Source of the DNA: Podocnemis expansa
Lineage: Eukaryota > Chordata > Testudines > Podocnemididae
Reading direction: 5' to 3'
Assembly: GCA_007922195.1 (NCBI GenBank)
Contig: ML681995.1
Coordinates: forward strand, 18,438,414-18,502,413
Length of the DNA: 64,000 nt
In this document: in pieces, positions 1 to 9,651 of the stretch
Layout of the letters: each line of letters opens with the position of its first letter
Numbering within the stretch: the first letter of the stretch is position 1
The notes under the pieces: model-generated
Database searches by the model: none
The model's input: the letters and a program-made list of their open reading frames with translations, nothing else
What the model was told of the DNA's origin: nothing
Made by a program: the position numbers and the translations under genes

Positions 1-37
1 TGTTATTTCGAAATAAAAGTGCCGTGTAGACATAGCC
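1..37. mobile_element. Right end of a Harbinger-like palindromic MITE, cut by the window edge
   Basis: The first 37 bases hold a TTATTTCGAAATAA-type palindrome and then the terminal motif GTGTAGACATAGCC. The same terminus closes the elements at 20433-20861 and 62775-63104. It is followed by TAA, which would be the expected three-base target duplication, but the left end lies outside the window. Confidence 0.7.
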
Positions 38-395
38 TAAGAGACTCCAGGAGCCCCTGGCTTTCAGACTGGACAGGAACTGCTCCAGAGCTGTCTCTGG
101 TATGTCTGCAAAGGTCCCAGCAACAGAATCCTCATCCCTGTCCTTGGAGAAGGCTGTTCCCCTTGCTGAGAGTGTCTGAGCTTGGCCAAATCCTGTGAGG
201 TGCTTAGCACCCACTCCCCTCATGGAAATCAGTGAGAGACTGGGGGCCTGGGATCCATGTGACTAGGGACTGGGCTGGGGAATGGGAAGTAGGGAGGGTT
301 CCCAGGACAGACTCTGGGACAGGGGAAGCAAAAAGGCCTGTTAGAGGAAAGGTGCTCTGACCCTAGACTGACGTCTGCTCCCCACTTGCTTCCAG

Positions 396-913
396 GATGG
401 ACAGGCTGCTGCGGATGGTAAAAAGGAAGGCTCTGCGGGTGGCACCAGAGCCAGAGGCAGGTAGCCTCAGTCCTCCCCAGGAGCAGAGCATCCCCTCTGT
501 CCACGCTCGTGGGGAAACACCTGCAGGGCAGGCCAGGAGGTGGAAGCTGTCAGGCTTCTGGAAGAGGAAAACAGCTCCTGGTGCAGGCGCCGAGTTAAGA
601 GAGGCCCCACCAAGGCCAAAGTGGAGCTGCCTTAGGAGGCGACTGGGCAGGCATGAACCAGTCCAGGAGGGGAGCTGGGAAGGGAGGATCTTGAGCCTTT
701 TCGGCAGGAAGAACCAGCCACCCAATACCAGCCCAGATGTGGAGCAGGAGCCATCACCGTGTCCGGTCCCCCAGGACCTTTCATCCTCCTCAGCATATGA
801 TGCAGAAGATCCCTCCTCCTCCAGCAGCAGCTTAGCTTGCTCCCCATGGGAAAGCAGGCGCTCCTCGGGGTCCATGACCAGTGAGGCCGATGGCCATGTC
901 TGCCTCAATCCAG
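396..913 (+). pseudogene. MROH-like exon 1 (start codon, basic and Ser-rich N-terminus)
   Basis: The acceptor TTCCAG ends at 395 and the ATG follows at 397. The first 170 residues are rich in Arg, Lys, Pro and Ser, include a WSCLRRRLGR segment and end in a serine cluster. The frame closes with TGA at 928-930. Two donors are possible. A GC-type donor after 913 (CCAG|GCAAGG) keeps the phase with exon 2. A GT donor after 1021 (CAGAG|GTAAGG) would pass several stops in this frame, although frame 2 is open there. I prefer the GC-AG donor because its phase fits, but a frameshift in a longer exon is a real alternative. Confidence 0.6.
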
Positions 914-1292
914 GCAAGGCGCCAGGCTGAGCTCAGTGACAAGGAAGGAGAAGGATGGGGCTGTGAACACCCTGGGCCCAGATGTTCTATCAGAGACACA
1001 TGGGGATCTCTCAGCCCAGAGGTAAGGCCTGGGCCATGCAGCAGCTCCCCTCCAAACACCAGCCAGAGTCACACAGCTGTTCTCTGCAGCCCGAGTCTTT
1101 GGGGGTAGGGTGCTGGGAGCAGCTGAAACTGTTGGGGCCAAAAGTGTCCCTGAGAGACTGGAGTGTGAGTCCTGCTTTGCCCTTGGTCCTTATGTGGGAA
1201 GGGTGGGCATTGATCTGCTTTCCCTGCCACAGCACTATCCTTCCACCAAAAAGGCTGCAGGAGTCATCCTGCTCATCTTCTCCCTGCTCTAG

Positions 1293-1396
1293 GGACCCCT
1301 GTGGAGGAGGAGGACAAGGATGAGGAAGAGCAAGAGCTGCTTCCAGAGAAGGCTGCCCTCCAAGTCATAATGAAGGAGCTCATGGGCAGAAATAAG
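1293..1396 (+). pseudogene. MROH-like exon 2 (acidic linker)
   Basis: The acceptor CTGCTCTAG precedes 1293 and the donor AATAAG|GTATAG follows 1396. The frame starts with two bases of a split codon and reads an acidic stretch (EEEDKDEEEQE) that leads into a helical segment ending MKELMGRNK. It joins exon 3 in phase 0. Confidence 0.7.
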
Positions 1397-1700
1397 GTAT
1401 AGACATCCCCACTGGGCTGGAAGTGAGATTCATCTGCTGTTTCTCCACATCTCAGATGATCCACCACGCCCATGGAACCTTTATCTCACAAGACCTGGGA
1501 CCTCGCCAGATGGGGGGCTTTTGTCACAAATGAGCGGCGGTCCCCTCCCCCCACAGGCAGTGCCCCACTTCCTGACCCTCATTTCGACAAGGGAGGAGGG
1601 AAGGAGAAGAGGTACCACTCCCCCCAAGGTTGGCTGAGCCCTAGAGCTGGGCAGCTGTTATGGGTATCTGGCTGACATGTTCTCTCTCCTCTACCCCCAG

Positions 1701-1822
1701 ACCTCTTTGGTGCAGGACGACACCAAGCCCCTGATGTTCCTGCACACTGTCCACCTTGTGTGTGAGGCTAGGACGCACTGGCACCTCACTGCTACAAACC
1801 ACTTGTGATGCAGAGGGTTGTG
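1701..1822 (+). pseudogene. MROH-like exon 3, frameshifted
   Basis: The acceptor CTACCCCCAG ends at 1700 and the donor TTGTG|GTGAGT begins at 1823. The first part reads TSLVQDDTKPLMFLHTV in phase with exon 2. The last part reads KPLVMQRVV in a different frame, the one that joins exon 4 (ELIEKQ). The exon length of 122 nt is one short of a multiple of three, so a single-base loss near 1772-1785 is the simplest explanation. Confidence 0.75.
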
Positions 1823-2294
1823 GTGAGTGAGACACGATGCCTGTCAGCTGGAGGGAAAAGAGAGGCATGGGGCGAAGAAGGGTCTCCCTGGATCCATTGA
1901 TTAGGGATTGGGGGTGTTGGGTAGGCAGCTGAGGGCTGAGGAGTGGGGAGAAGGGAGGGGAGAAATTCTGTGTTTGGTTATTATTGGACAGTGGGAGAAG
2001 CGTGGGGCTGGAGGGGCAGCTCAGATGGGGGGAACAAGGACAGTCAGGCCTCTGGGCCAGTGTTGGTTGAGAGGATAGCTGTCACAGAGAGAATGGAAGA
2101 AGGGAAAATGAGACCATAGGTGATGGGAATCCTGGGAGGGGGCCAAGTTTGATGGCCAGAAGAAATCAGAGAAGGGGAAGGCAGTTGGGGAGATCCTGGT
2201 GGCAGCGTGGGGTGCTAGCTGTGTAATCTTCTTGTTGGGAAGTGTCAGTGGGGCCTGAATCTCACATGCTGCTTTGTCTCCTTGGTTCTCACAG

Positions 2295-2374
2295 GAGCTC
2301 ATTGAGAAACAGCTACAGATCTCTGCACCCACTCTTGTCCTTGCCGGCTGTTTCAGTGCTGTCATCCACCTCGG
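2295..2374 (+). pseudogene. MROH-like exon 4
   Basis: The acceptor GGTTCTCACAG ends at 2294 and the donor CTCGG|GTACTG begins at 2375. The exon reads ELIEKQLQISAPTLVLAG and then a helix ending in AVIHL. The split Gly codon is completed by the first base of exon 5. A hAT element begins at 2385, only 10 bp inside the following intron. Confidence 0.8.
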
Positions 2375-2384
2375 GTACTGTGAC

Positions 2385-2724
2385 TAGGAGCGTCACTGCT
2401 TTGGAGGAAGACCTGGGGCCTGGACTCCACCCTCTGGGACTAGGCCCCACCCCCGTGCCCCAATCCAGAGGCGGGGCCCTGGGCTCCTGCTGCTGCCAGC
2501 CCAGCCCCTGATCACTGGCTGGGGATGGGGATGGGGACGGTTGAGACACTGGCTGCCACAGGTGGCCTGGCCCAGGAGAGGGAGGCGGTACTGCGGCTGG
2601 CCTGCACCTAGACACCTGGCCAGGGATGGGGCCGGGAGGGGCAAGGGGTGCCCCAGGCATTCAGGGCACTGGTGCTGGGATTTGGGGCATGTGCCCCATG
2701 TGCCAGGTGCCAGCAATACCTTTG
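2385..2724 (-). mobile_element. hAT-type non-autonomous element (GC-rich family, copy 1)
   Basis: The ends are divergent copies, in reverse orientation, of the ends of the element at 16522-17004. The flanks ACTGTGAC (2377-2384) and ACCGAGAC (2725-2732) agree at 6 of 8 bases, as expected for an aged 8-bp hAT duplication. There is no coding capacity. It sits 10 bp after the exon 4 splice donor. Confidence 0.6.
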
Positions 2725-2817
2725 ACCGAGACCCTCCTGAGACCCACTGCAGTAACATTCCCCTGGCCTTGGAGAGCGATTTGCTCCCTTGGTCAAAGAC
2801 AGGAGCGACAGTGTTTG

Positions 2818-2910
2818 GGGAACAGGCACTATTCCAGTCCCACCACTAACAGTCTGTGGGGCCTTGGCTTTGTCATTCTCTAGCTCAGTGCCTCAGTTTC
2901 CATTCTGGCC
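2818..2910. repeat. MIR-like SINE fragment
   Basis: The phrase with GCCTTGGCTTTGTCATTCTC and GTGCCTCAGTTTCC matches the conserved core to 3' region of MIR-type SINEs. It is short and diverged. Confidence 0.5.
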
Positions 2911-3005
2911 AGCCTGTGTCTAGTTCCCCGCACTTTCACATGCAAGTTGCTGCCAGTTTCACTCCCACACCGCACACTCTAACAGCAGCTCCTCTCTTTT
3001 GCCAG

Positions 3006-3111
3006 TGCAATGAGACCAGCCCTGGGGAGAGAGCAGGAGTCCTTCGTCCTCAAATGTGCCCTGCAAAGTGTTTTCACACCGGAGACAAGGAAGGATACCA
3101 TCTACCTCTAG
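3006..3111 (+). pseudogene. MROH-like exon 5 with a terminal nonsense codon
   Basis: The acceptor TTTTGCCAG ends at 3005. The exon reads AMRPALGREQESFVLKCAL, then QSVFTPETRKDTIYL, and then TAG directly before the donor GTAGCT. Family homology suggests a Gln codon (CAG) at that place, so this looks like a C-to-T nonsense change. The exon phase is otherwise correct for exons 4 and 6. Confidence 0.75.
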
Positions 3112-3490
3112 GTAGCTCCTCTTCCTATTCCTACATGCCTGGAGCAGAAGTGGCCTCTGGTCCCTGCCCCGTTCCTCAATGGAGACTGCAAAGATGGGGT
3201 GGGATGGACAGAAATGGAACAGGCCACAGGGCTGGAGTTCTCCCTTCTACTCTGATTTTGCAGCCCCTCCACATGCTGTATTGTTCCAAGCTACCCACCT
3301 TTCATCCACAGCAGCTGTCTTGGTCCATACCCAGCTGCTTAGCTGGCCCTTGCACAGACCTGACAAGGGCATGAATGGAAGAGTCAGTTCTCATTTTGCC
3401 ATGATTCCTTGCTAATCAACGTCTGTGGGATGTGAAGGAGCAAGGCCACAAGATGTGCTTGGGGTCTCACTGTGCTTCACAGACATCCTT

Positions 3491-3679
3491 TGCAGAGTTT
3501 TAGGGGAAATTATAGTCCAATAATGAGAGGTAGCATATTCAGAGCTGTGTATGGAGTCTTTATTGAAAGAGAACTGAGAGAGAGAGGACCTGACAGACAG
3601 GTTTTCCTAGCACCTAAATGACCCCCCCCATTTATGACCATGATGACCCCAATGGCCCTAGGTAGTCCAAAACAGCACA
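3491..3679 (-). repeat. Gypsy 3' LTR
   Basis: 189 bp with TG...CA ends, closely similar to the copy at 8133-8320. The adjoining interior bases 3680-3694 are pyrimidine-rich on the + strand, giving a GTGGGGGAGGAAT polypurine tract on the minus strand. Confidence 0.9.
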
Positions 3680-3823
3680 TATTCCTCCCCCACTAATGAG
3701 AAAGCCCTCTCCCCCCCACCCCAGAAAGAATAAGGACTAAGCTAGGAGATGAGGGTAGACTGCCCCATCTCTGGTGAACCGCTGGGGAATTATTCTGCCC
3801 CATGAAGAGGGGGTCACCACTAG

Positions 3824-5316
3824 CTAAAGATGCAGCCCATTAGGAGGCCTTCTGTCTCGAGGTGAATTACGGTGAACTTCTGGTGTGCCCACACCACAAG
3901 GTGGTATTTGTGGTGGTGTGACTACAGGTAGCAGGGAAGTAACCGGAACTGGAGAGGATGTTGTGGCCGGTTGGTCCAGGGAGGCCGAAGGCATTGAAAA
4001 GGTGGCTGGAGCAGGAGAGACATGAACAGTTGCTTCATGCTCTGATGTTGTATCATCAGTAAGGGTGAAGTCAGATACGTCTGCTGGAGATGCTTCTTCT
4101 GGATGGATATGACGGAAAAGCAACTGATCTACATGCCATCGCCAAACTAGGCCACTCGCTGTCTGGACAGAGTCGGAAACAGGTCCTGTCTGGGCAATGA
4201 CCGTTGCTGGAACCCATTTAGCTCCTGAAGCATAGTTTCGAGCAAGGACAGGCTGTCCAATACCGAAGGTGAGGTCCTTTGTTCTTGGTGAATGTCTGCT
4301 GACCTGGGCCTGCTGTTGGCATTGAACCACTTGCTGTGTGTCTCGTGGTTTCAACAAATCAAAGCAAGAGCGCAACTGCAGTCCCATCATAAGAAAAGCT
4401 GGAGATGCCTTAGTCATAGCCTGCAGAGTGTTTCTGTAGGACAACAAGAAGTTGTCCAGATGCTTCTGAAGAGGTGACTGTCCCTTCACAGATTTTAGAG
4501 CTTGCTTCATAGTCTGTACAAACCTTTCAGCAAGTCCATTGGTGGAAGGATGATACGGTGCTGACCTGATGTGATGTATTCCACTGGCCTTCATAAAAGT
4601 TTCAAAATCCTGAGACATGAACTGCAGTCCATTGTCACTCACCAGCTGTTCTGGAAGACAATAATGACTAAAAAAGCCATGCAGGGTCTGGATAGTGGTT
4701 TCCTAGTAGTGGACTGCATTACAGAGACTTCTGGCCATTTTGAATGGGCATCCACAGCAACTAAAAACATACATCCTTCAAATGGGCCAGCAAAATCAAC
4801 ATGGATACTTTGCCATGGCTTTTTGGGCCAATCTCACGGGTGAAGAGGTGCCAACTGAGGTGTTTTCCAGACACTCTGGCATGAGGTACAAGCTCTAGCC
4901 ATTTCTTCAATGGCCCTGTCCAAACCCGACAACCAGAAATAGCTCCGTGCAATCTCTTTCATGCGCACTATGCCACAGTGACTTGAACGGAGCTGTTCCA
5001 ACAAACGTGGTCTTAATGAAGGTGGGATAATGACATGCATACCCCACAACAAACACCCAGATTGGGTCGATAACTCTGTCCTAGACATGTAGGTGCGGAG
5101 GTCAGGAGAGACCTGAGAGTCAGGTAAGAATGTTCCATGCATCAAGAAATCCATAACTTGTGAGAGTACTGGGTCAACTCGTGTCGCTTTCTTCACTTGA
5201 CTAGCTGTCACAGGTGTGTTTTCCACCTGTTCAAAGTAAAAGATTCCTTCCTGATCCTGATCTTGACGGTGTGTTGGTAAGGGTAGCCTTGAAAGACCAT
5301 CAGCATTGCAATGCAA
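3824..5316 (-). pseudogene. Gypsy integrase, broken
   Basis: The zinc-binding region includes SSHCGIVRMKEIARSYFW and CTSCQ. The catalytic triad is visible as VDFAGPF, SDNGLQF and HPSTNGLAERF. The frame is interrupted by TGA near 4833, where a Trp is expected, and by a frameshift near 4705. The C-terminal part (to about 3824) has the GQPVLARNY segment and a Pro-rich tail. Confidence 0.88.
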
Positions 5317-5364
5317 AGAGCATTGTCTATACTCGATTTCATATGTGTATCCAGAAAGTATCAG

Positions 5365-5850
5365 TGCCTATCGTTGCATCCGACTAGCAGCCAAAGGTGA
5401 GATTCCTGTGTGTGGTCCCAAAATTGATGTCAGGAGTCGATGGTCAGTGACAAGTGTGAACTTCTTTCCCCACAGGTACTGGTGAAATTTCCGAATGCCA
5501 AAAACAATGCCCAGTGCTTTGCATTCAATTTGGGCATAGTTAGTTTCTGTCTTGGTGAGGGAGCGTGAAGCAAAAGTGATAAGCCTCTCTTCACCAGAAG
5601 GCATAATATGTGACAACACAGCCCCAACTCCATAAGGGGAGGCATCGCAAGCCAGCTGTAGGGTCAAAGATGGATCAAAATGTGTCAGAACCCTAGAGTT
5701 TACCAGTGAGCATTTAGCTTTGTTAAATGCAACATCACTGGCTTCAGTCCAGTTCCAGGCCTTTTTTGGCCCAAGAAGCTCATGTAGGGGTTTAAGGAGC
5801 GTTGCTAATTGTGGAATAAACTTGCCATAATAGTTCAATAAACCTAAAAA
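5365..5850 (-). pseudogene. Gypsy connection and RNase H domain
   Basis: It begins NYYGKFIPQLATLL, the usual RT thumb segment, now in a new frame. RNase H motifs follow: LACDASPYGVGAVL, FASRSL, ECKALG and TDHRLL. It ends SRMQR and a TAG where a Trp is normally found; the same frame continues beyond the stop. Confidence 0.88.
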
Positions 5851-6487
5851 AAGAGCATACTTGGGTTACATTCTGAGGCAGTTGGGCATCCACCATAGCC
5901 TTAACCTTGGCCGGAGACTTATGGAGACCACCATCATCAATTATATGTCCTAAATATTCAACTGCTGGCTGGAAAAACTTACATTTGTCTCTGTGAACAT
6001 GTAGACCATACTCTTCCAGTCTTTGCAGAGTAGCTTCCAAGTTCGTAAGGTGTTCCTCCTCATTTTTGTCCGTGACCAGGATGTCATCCAGATAGCACTG
6101 AACTCCTGATAAACCACTTAAAATCTGGTCCATTGCCATTGGGAACAAAGCTGGGGCCGAAGTAATGCCGAAAGGTAAACAACAGTATCTGTACAACCCC
6201 TTATGTGTTGCGATTGTCAACAACTCTTGAGATTCTTCTTCAACATGCATCTGTAAGTATGCTTGACTCAAGTCAATCTTGCTAGATTTTTGTCTTCCAG
6301 CCAAACCTGCAAAGATGTCCTTTATGCGGGGAAGAGGATATTGTCCTGTACCTAACACTGGGTTGACAGTGACCTTGAAATCTCCACAAATCTGAATGGA
6401 CCCATCCTTCTTCACTATCGGGACAATCGGTGTTACCCACTGGCTGTGTGTAAATCGTACTAAGACTCCCTCCTTGACTAACTGCTC
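5792..6487 (-). pseudogene. Gypsy reverse transcriptase domain
   Basis: It contains QYPLPRIKDIFAGLAG, SKIDLSQAYLQ, LPFGITSAPALF and the catalytic box YLDDILV, the core RT motifs in order. The frame is lost in a run of seven A residues at about 5847-5853 (T7 on the coding strand), which separates RT from RNase H. Confidence 0.9.
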
Positions 6488-7240
6488 CTAGTTTTCTTCC
6501 ACCTTGGGTCTGATGGCAAATGGCACCATCCTGGCCTTCAAAGATTTTGGCTGGCAATCAGGCTTTATATTTAATTTCACAGTGATTCCCTTCATGCTGC
6601 CTAAGTCTTCACCGAAAACATCAGTGTATTTTGTTAGTACCGCTGCTAGACTCATTTCATCTTTAGTCAAATAATGCACTTGTGACCAAGCAAGTTGGAT
6701 TTTCCTGACCCAAGATCTTCCCATTAGGGCTAGGTAATTCCCCTTCACCACAAACAGTGGTAGCTTTGTGGTCTGTCCATTGAGTTCTCCTTTCACATCA
6801 ACAGTACCCAACAGGGAAACAGTCTACCCAGTATATGTCTTCAAAATAACTACTGTCGGCTTAAGTGGCAGATGTCTAAAGTCCTTCTCATACACAATGT
6901 TAGAAACTAATGAAACTGCTGCACCAGTGTCCAGTTCCATGCATACAGGTTTGCTTTCCAACACAGGTGTCACCCAGAATTTACGTGGGCCAGCTGTTAC
7001 AGACAAAACACAGAGGAAATCTACATCTTCCAACTGGGTGTCACTATGATCACCTGTATTCTGCTCTACTGCATGCAGAATTTCCCTCTTAGTCAACTGA
7101 ACCAATGGCCCATTTTCCTCAGGTCTGCCTCTTCTGTTTGGATCATCCTTCCTTTGTTTGCAGGCATGATCAATGTGCCCTCTCTTACCACATTGTTGAC
7201 ACAGGAGTTCCTTACACCAGCACTCTGGTGCAAGGTGACC
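6488..7240 (-). pseudogene. Gypsy second zinc knuckle, protease and RT start, broken
   Basis: This continues gag in the same frame. The aspartic protease active site reads ELDTGAAVSLV. In-frame TAG codons occur near 6824 and 6488. The rest leads into the reverse transcriptase with the conserved KPDCQPKSLKARMVPFA segment, which is typical just upstream of the RT domain. Confidence 0.8.
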
Positions 7241-7838
7241 CTACTTCCCACACTGGTAACATTCCTGTCTCCCCAGTGCCCTGTGAGCAGGCTGTGGGGA
7301 TACTTTACACATGCTGACCCCGATCTGTTGCATGTCTTGGGTGACGCGTTTGATGGAGACTGCAATTTCCACAGCCTTCTGCAAGGTGAGTTCACCTTCG
7401 GTCAGTAGGCATTTCCGTGTTGATTCACAGTGCAGGCCACACACCAGCCTGTCATGCAGCATTTCCTCTAACATGTTCTTGAAGTCACAGTGTGCTGCCA
7501 GCTTCCGCAGAGCTGCTACAAACTGTACAACTGATTCACCTTCACCTTGGCGCCTTTGGTAGAACCTATACCTCTCTGCAATTACTAGTGGCTTCAGGGA
7601 AAAATGTGCTCCCAGAACTACCACTAGGTCCCTGTAAGGTTTCTGCTCTGGCTTCTCCGGATAAAGCAAATCACATAGCAAATTATGTCTTAACTCCAAT
7701 GACCATTAGAAAAACTGATACCTTCTTCTCATTAGTTATATCATTTTCTATGACAAAAAATTGTAATTGGGCTGTATATGTCTACCACAAATCTGCTGAG
7801 TGGTCAAACGATTCAAGGGTTGTAGTAAGTAAAGCCAT
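7241..7838 (-). pseudogene. Gypsy gag, broken
   Basis: The gag frame opens at an ATG at 7838-7836. It has an in-frame TAG at 7784-7782 where a Trp is likely, and a one-base frameshift near 7690. From 7699 it is open for 152 codons to a TAG at 7241. The open part holds the gag core (EKPEQKPY, AERYRFYQRRQ, LHCEST) and the start of a CCHC zinc knuckle (CYQCGK) that the TAG interrupts. A second knuckle, CQQCGKRGHIDHAC, follows in the same frame. Confidence 0.8.
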
Positions 7839-8112
7839 GCTGCCCTCTTGTGGTTATTGTTTGTCTCTTCACTTGTACTTAATAGCAGGTAGATCAGCTT
7901 TCAGAATAGCCAGCCACCCTTATCTCTTCTTTGTACTTAACAATAGGCAGATCAGCTTTCAGAATAGCCAGCTAGCCTTTAGGCAAACAGATCAGCTTTC
8001 ACAGTTACAACGCAACCCCCATGCAAGCAGTAAATAAAGTTTTGCTTCTTACATTGCATTCTGGTTTTTCACAGTTGCCAGGATTGTTGAGGATAGCCAA
8101 ATCCATCACATA
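7839..8112 (-). other. Gypsy 5' leader with short direct repeats
   Basis: The untranslated leader between the primer site and the gag ATG. It carries three copies of a CAGATCAGCTTTCAGAATAG-type unit near 7890-8000 (the third is partial). No reading frame is evident. Confidence 0.5.
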
Positions 8113-8130
8113 TCCCATCCTCTGTCACCA
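8113..8130 (-). other. Gypsy primer binding site
   Basis: Two bases inside the 5' LTR the minus strand reads TGGTGACAGAGGATGGGA. It begins with the TGG that pairs with a tRNA CCA end and is broadly similar to the complement of a tRNA-Leu 3' end. The tRNA identity is inference. Confidence 0.6.
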
Positions 8131-8132
8131 GA

Positions 8133-8320
8133 TGTAGAGTTTTAGGGGAAAATATAGTCGAATAATGAGAGGCAGCATATTCAGAGCTGTGTAAGGAGTC
8201 TTTATTGAAAGAGAACTGAGAGAGAGAGGACCCCACAGACAGGTTTCCCTAGCACCCAAACAACCCTCCCATTTATCACCATGACAACCCCAATGGCCCT
8301 AGGTAGTCCAAAACATCACA
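8133..8320 (-). repeat. Gypsy 5' LTR
   Basis: 188 bp, aligned over its whole length with the left LTR with a modest number of substitutions. It ends 75 bp before MROH-like exon 6. Confidence 0.9.
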
Positions 8321-8394
8321 TCTTTGTTACCATCTGGTGGGAGGTGTCACCCCATTTTCCCTAACTCTGACCTGAGACTCAACTTTCTTTTCAG

Positions 8395-8490
8395 TGTCAG
8401 CAGGAAGTGATTGAACGACTCCTTTATTCCATGCTGAGCAGCCTCTTGGCAGCATCCCCAAATACAGACAGGCTCCATTACATCCTGGAG
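8395..8490 (+). pseudogene. MROH-like exon 6
   Basis: The acceptor CTTTCTTTTCAG ends at 8394 and the donor CTGGAG|GTGAGC begins at 8491. The 32 codons stay in frame and end SPNTDRLHYILE, matching the family segment before the LPEFD helix pair. The right LTR of the gypsy element ends only 75 bp upstream, so the branch point must lie within that remaining stretch. Confidence 0.85.
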
Positions 8491-8997
8491 GTGAGCCTCA
8501 TGACAAGGGTGGGGGGCAGGTTGACCTGAATGCTGGGGAGGATGGGAAAGGAGACCCTGGATTTTCCTCTTCCAGTTTGAGCTCCCAAGAGGCACTTGAC
8601 CAGGCCATTTAGTGCAATGCAGTGTTGGGAGTGTTCCCCTTCAGGAACAGGGGAAGGAGGAGACTCTTCAAGCCAGAGCGCTGCCTACTTCTGTTCAGCA
8701 TTATCTGCAGGGTCAAAGGCTGGCTTGGGATGGAGATGGGGGGAAGATTCTGAATCCCCTCCTGGCTGAGCTCTCAGAGATGGCCTTCGGAGAAGAGTCA
8801 CAGGCCTCTTCCTAGAGAGCCTTGAGGACCAAAAGAATCAGCCCTTCTCTCCAGTGGGGCCTGAGAGCCCTGGAATGGTGGGGCAGAGGTGTTGTCATCA
8901 AAGTCACTCCTTCAGCCCACCCTGAGGATGGGGAGGGGCTCATTTATACAGCACGGGCATGGGACCATTGATCTTGACCTGCCTCTTCCCCTCACAG

Positions 8998-9130
8998 CAC
9001 ATCAGCTTCTGGCTGCACACCCCGTTTCCCCACGAGAGCATCAGGGCTGTTTGGTCCATCATGGCCCTGCTCCACGTGCCCTTCGACCTCCCTGAGTTTG
9101 ACATAAGTGACCTCTCAGCCCAGCTCCCAG
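8998..9130 (+). pseudogene. MROH-like exon 7 (LPEFD motif)
   Basis: The acceptor CCCCTCACAG ends at 8997. The exon reads HISFWLHTPFPHESIRAV and continues to LLHVPFDLPEFDISD, a highly recognisable MROH stretch. The apparent donor CTCCCAG|GTCCCT leaves one extra base relative to exon 8 in its homologous frame, so either another donor is used or this junction is damaged. Confidence 0.8.
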
Positions 9131-9515
9131 GTCCCTGGTATAGGCATGCTGGCTCCAGCAGGCTGCGGGATCTGCTGCTGCAGGGGCTGGGGATTAGGGT
9201 CTTCTCCTTAGGGAGGTGGAGTCAGAGCACAGAGTGAGACTGAGCTGAATCAAGTTCTTTTCCTTGTTCAGTGATGAGTCTGGGCCTTTAAGAAGACCAT
9301 GCTCCAGTCCCTGTTCCTGCTGGCCTTTCTTGCCTTCTTCTCAATCTGAACCACTGGGGGACACAGTCCTCATGGAGAGCCCTGCCCATATTCCTTGGGT
9401 CTAGGCCACACTGGAGGCAGGGGAAATTAAGTCTCTAGTACTAGCTCCTCTCCCCAGCAGCTCCTGAAGAGAAAGGGGCTGACGGGACTGAGAGCTCTTC
9501 TCTCTCATCTCTTAG

Positions 9516-9651
9516 GACTCGGAAGAATTCGATCAGCTGGGTCACCAAGTGGCAGAGCTTGCTCAATTTATCATCCACCCAGATAACACCACCAGCTGCC
9601 ATGCCAGGGAGGCCATTTATGCATTATATGAAATTCTGATACACCAGAGGG
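9516..9651 (+). pseudogene. MROH-like exon 8
   Basis: The acceptor CATCTCTTAG ends at 9515 and the donor GAGGG|GTAAGA begins at 9652. It reads DSEEFDQLGHQVAELAQF and ends REAIYALYEILIHQRG, the family's paired HEAT helices. Its last base is completed by exon 9 to give Gly. Confidence 0.85.

Larger units (their letters stand above)
3491..8320 (-). mobile_element. Ty3/gypsy LTR retrotransposon, complete in structure but inactivated
   Basis: Two LTRs of 188-189 bp flank a 4.45 kb interior on the minus strand. Each LTR has TG...CA ends and the flanks TCCTT and TCTTT resemble a 5-bp duplication. The gene order is gag, protease, reverse transcriptase, RNase H, integrase, typical of Ty3/gypsy, with no env seen. 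A purine tract adjoins the 3' LTR, and a TGGTGACAG primer site follows the 5' LTR. The protein resembles the K02A2.6-like (Mag-type) vertebrate gypsy lineage, by recollection of the family. It lies wholly within intron 5 of the MROH-like gene, in antisense orientation. Confidence 0.92.

Noticed and set aside
7700..8090. A + strand LTR-like 3' end (AATAAAG followed by a CA terminus) inside the gypsy leader
   Set aside because: The minus-strand gag start codon and primer site account for this interval, and no matching left end or duplication exists.
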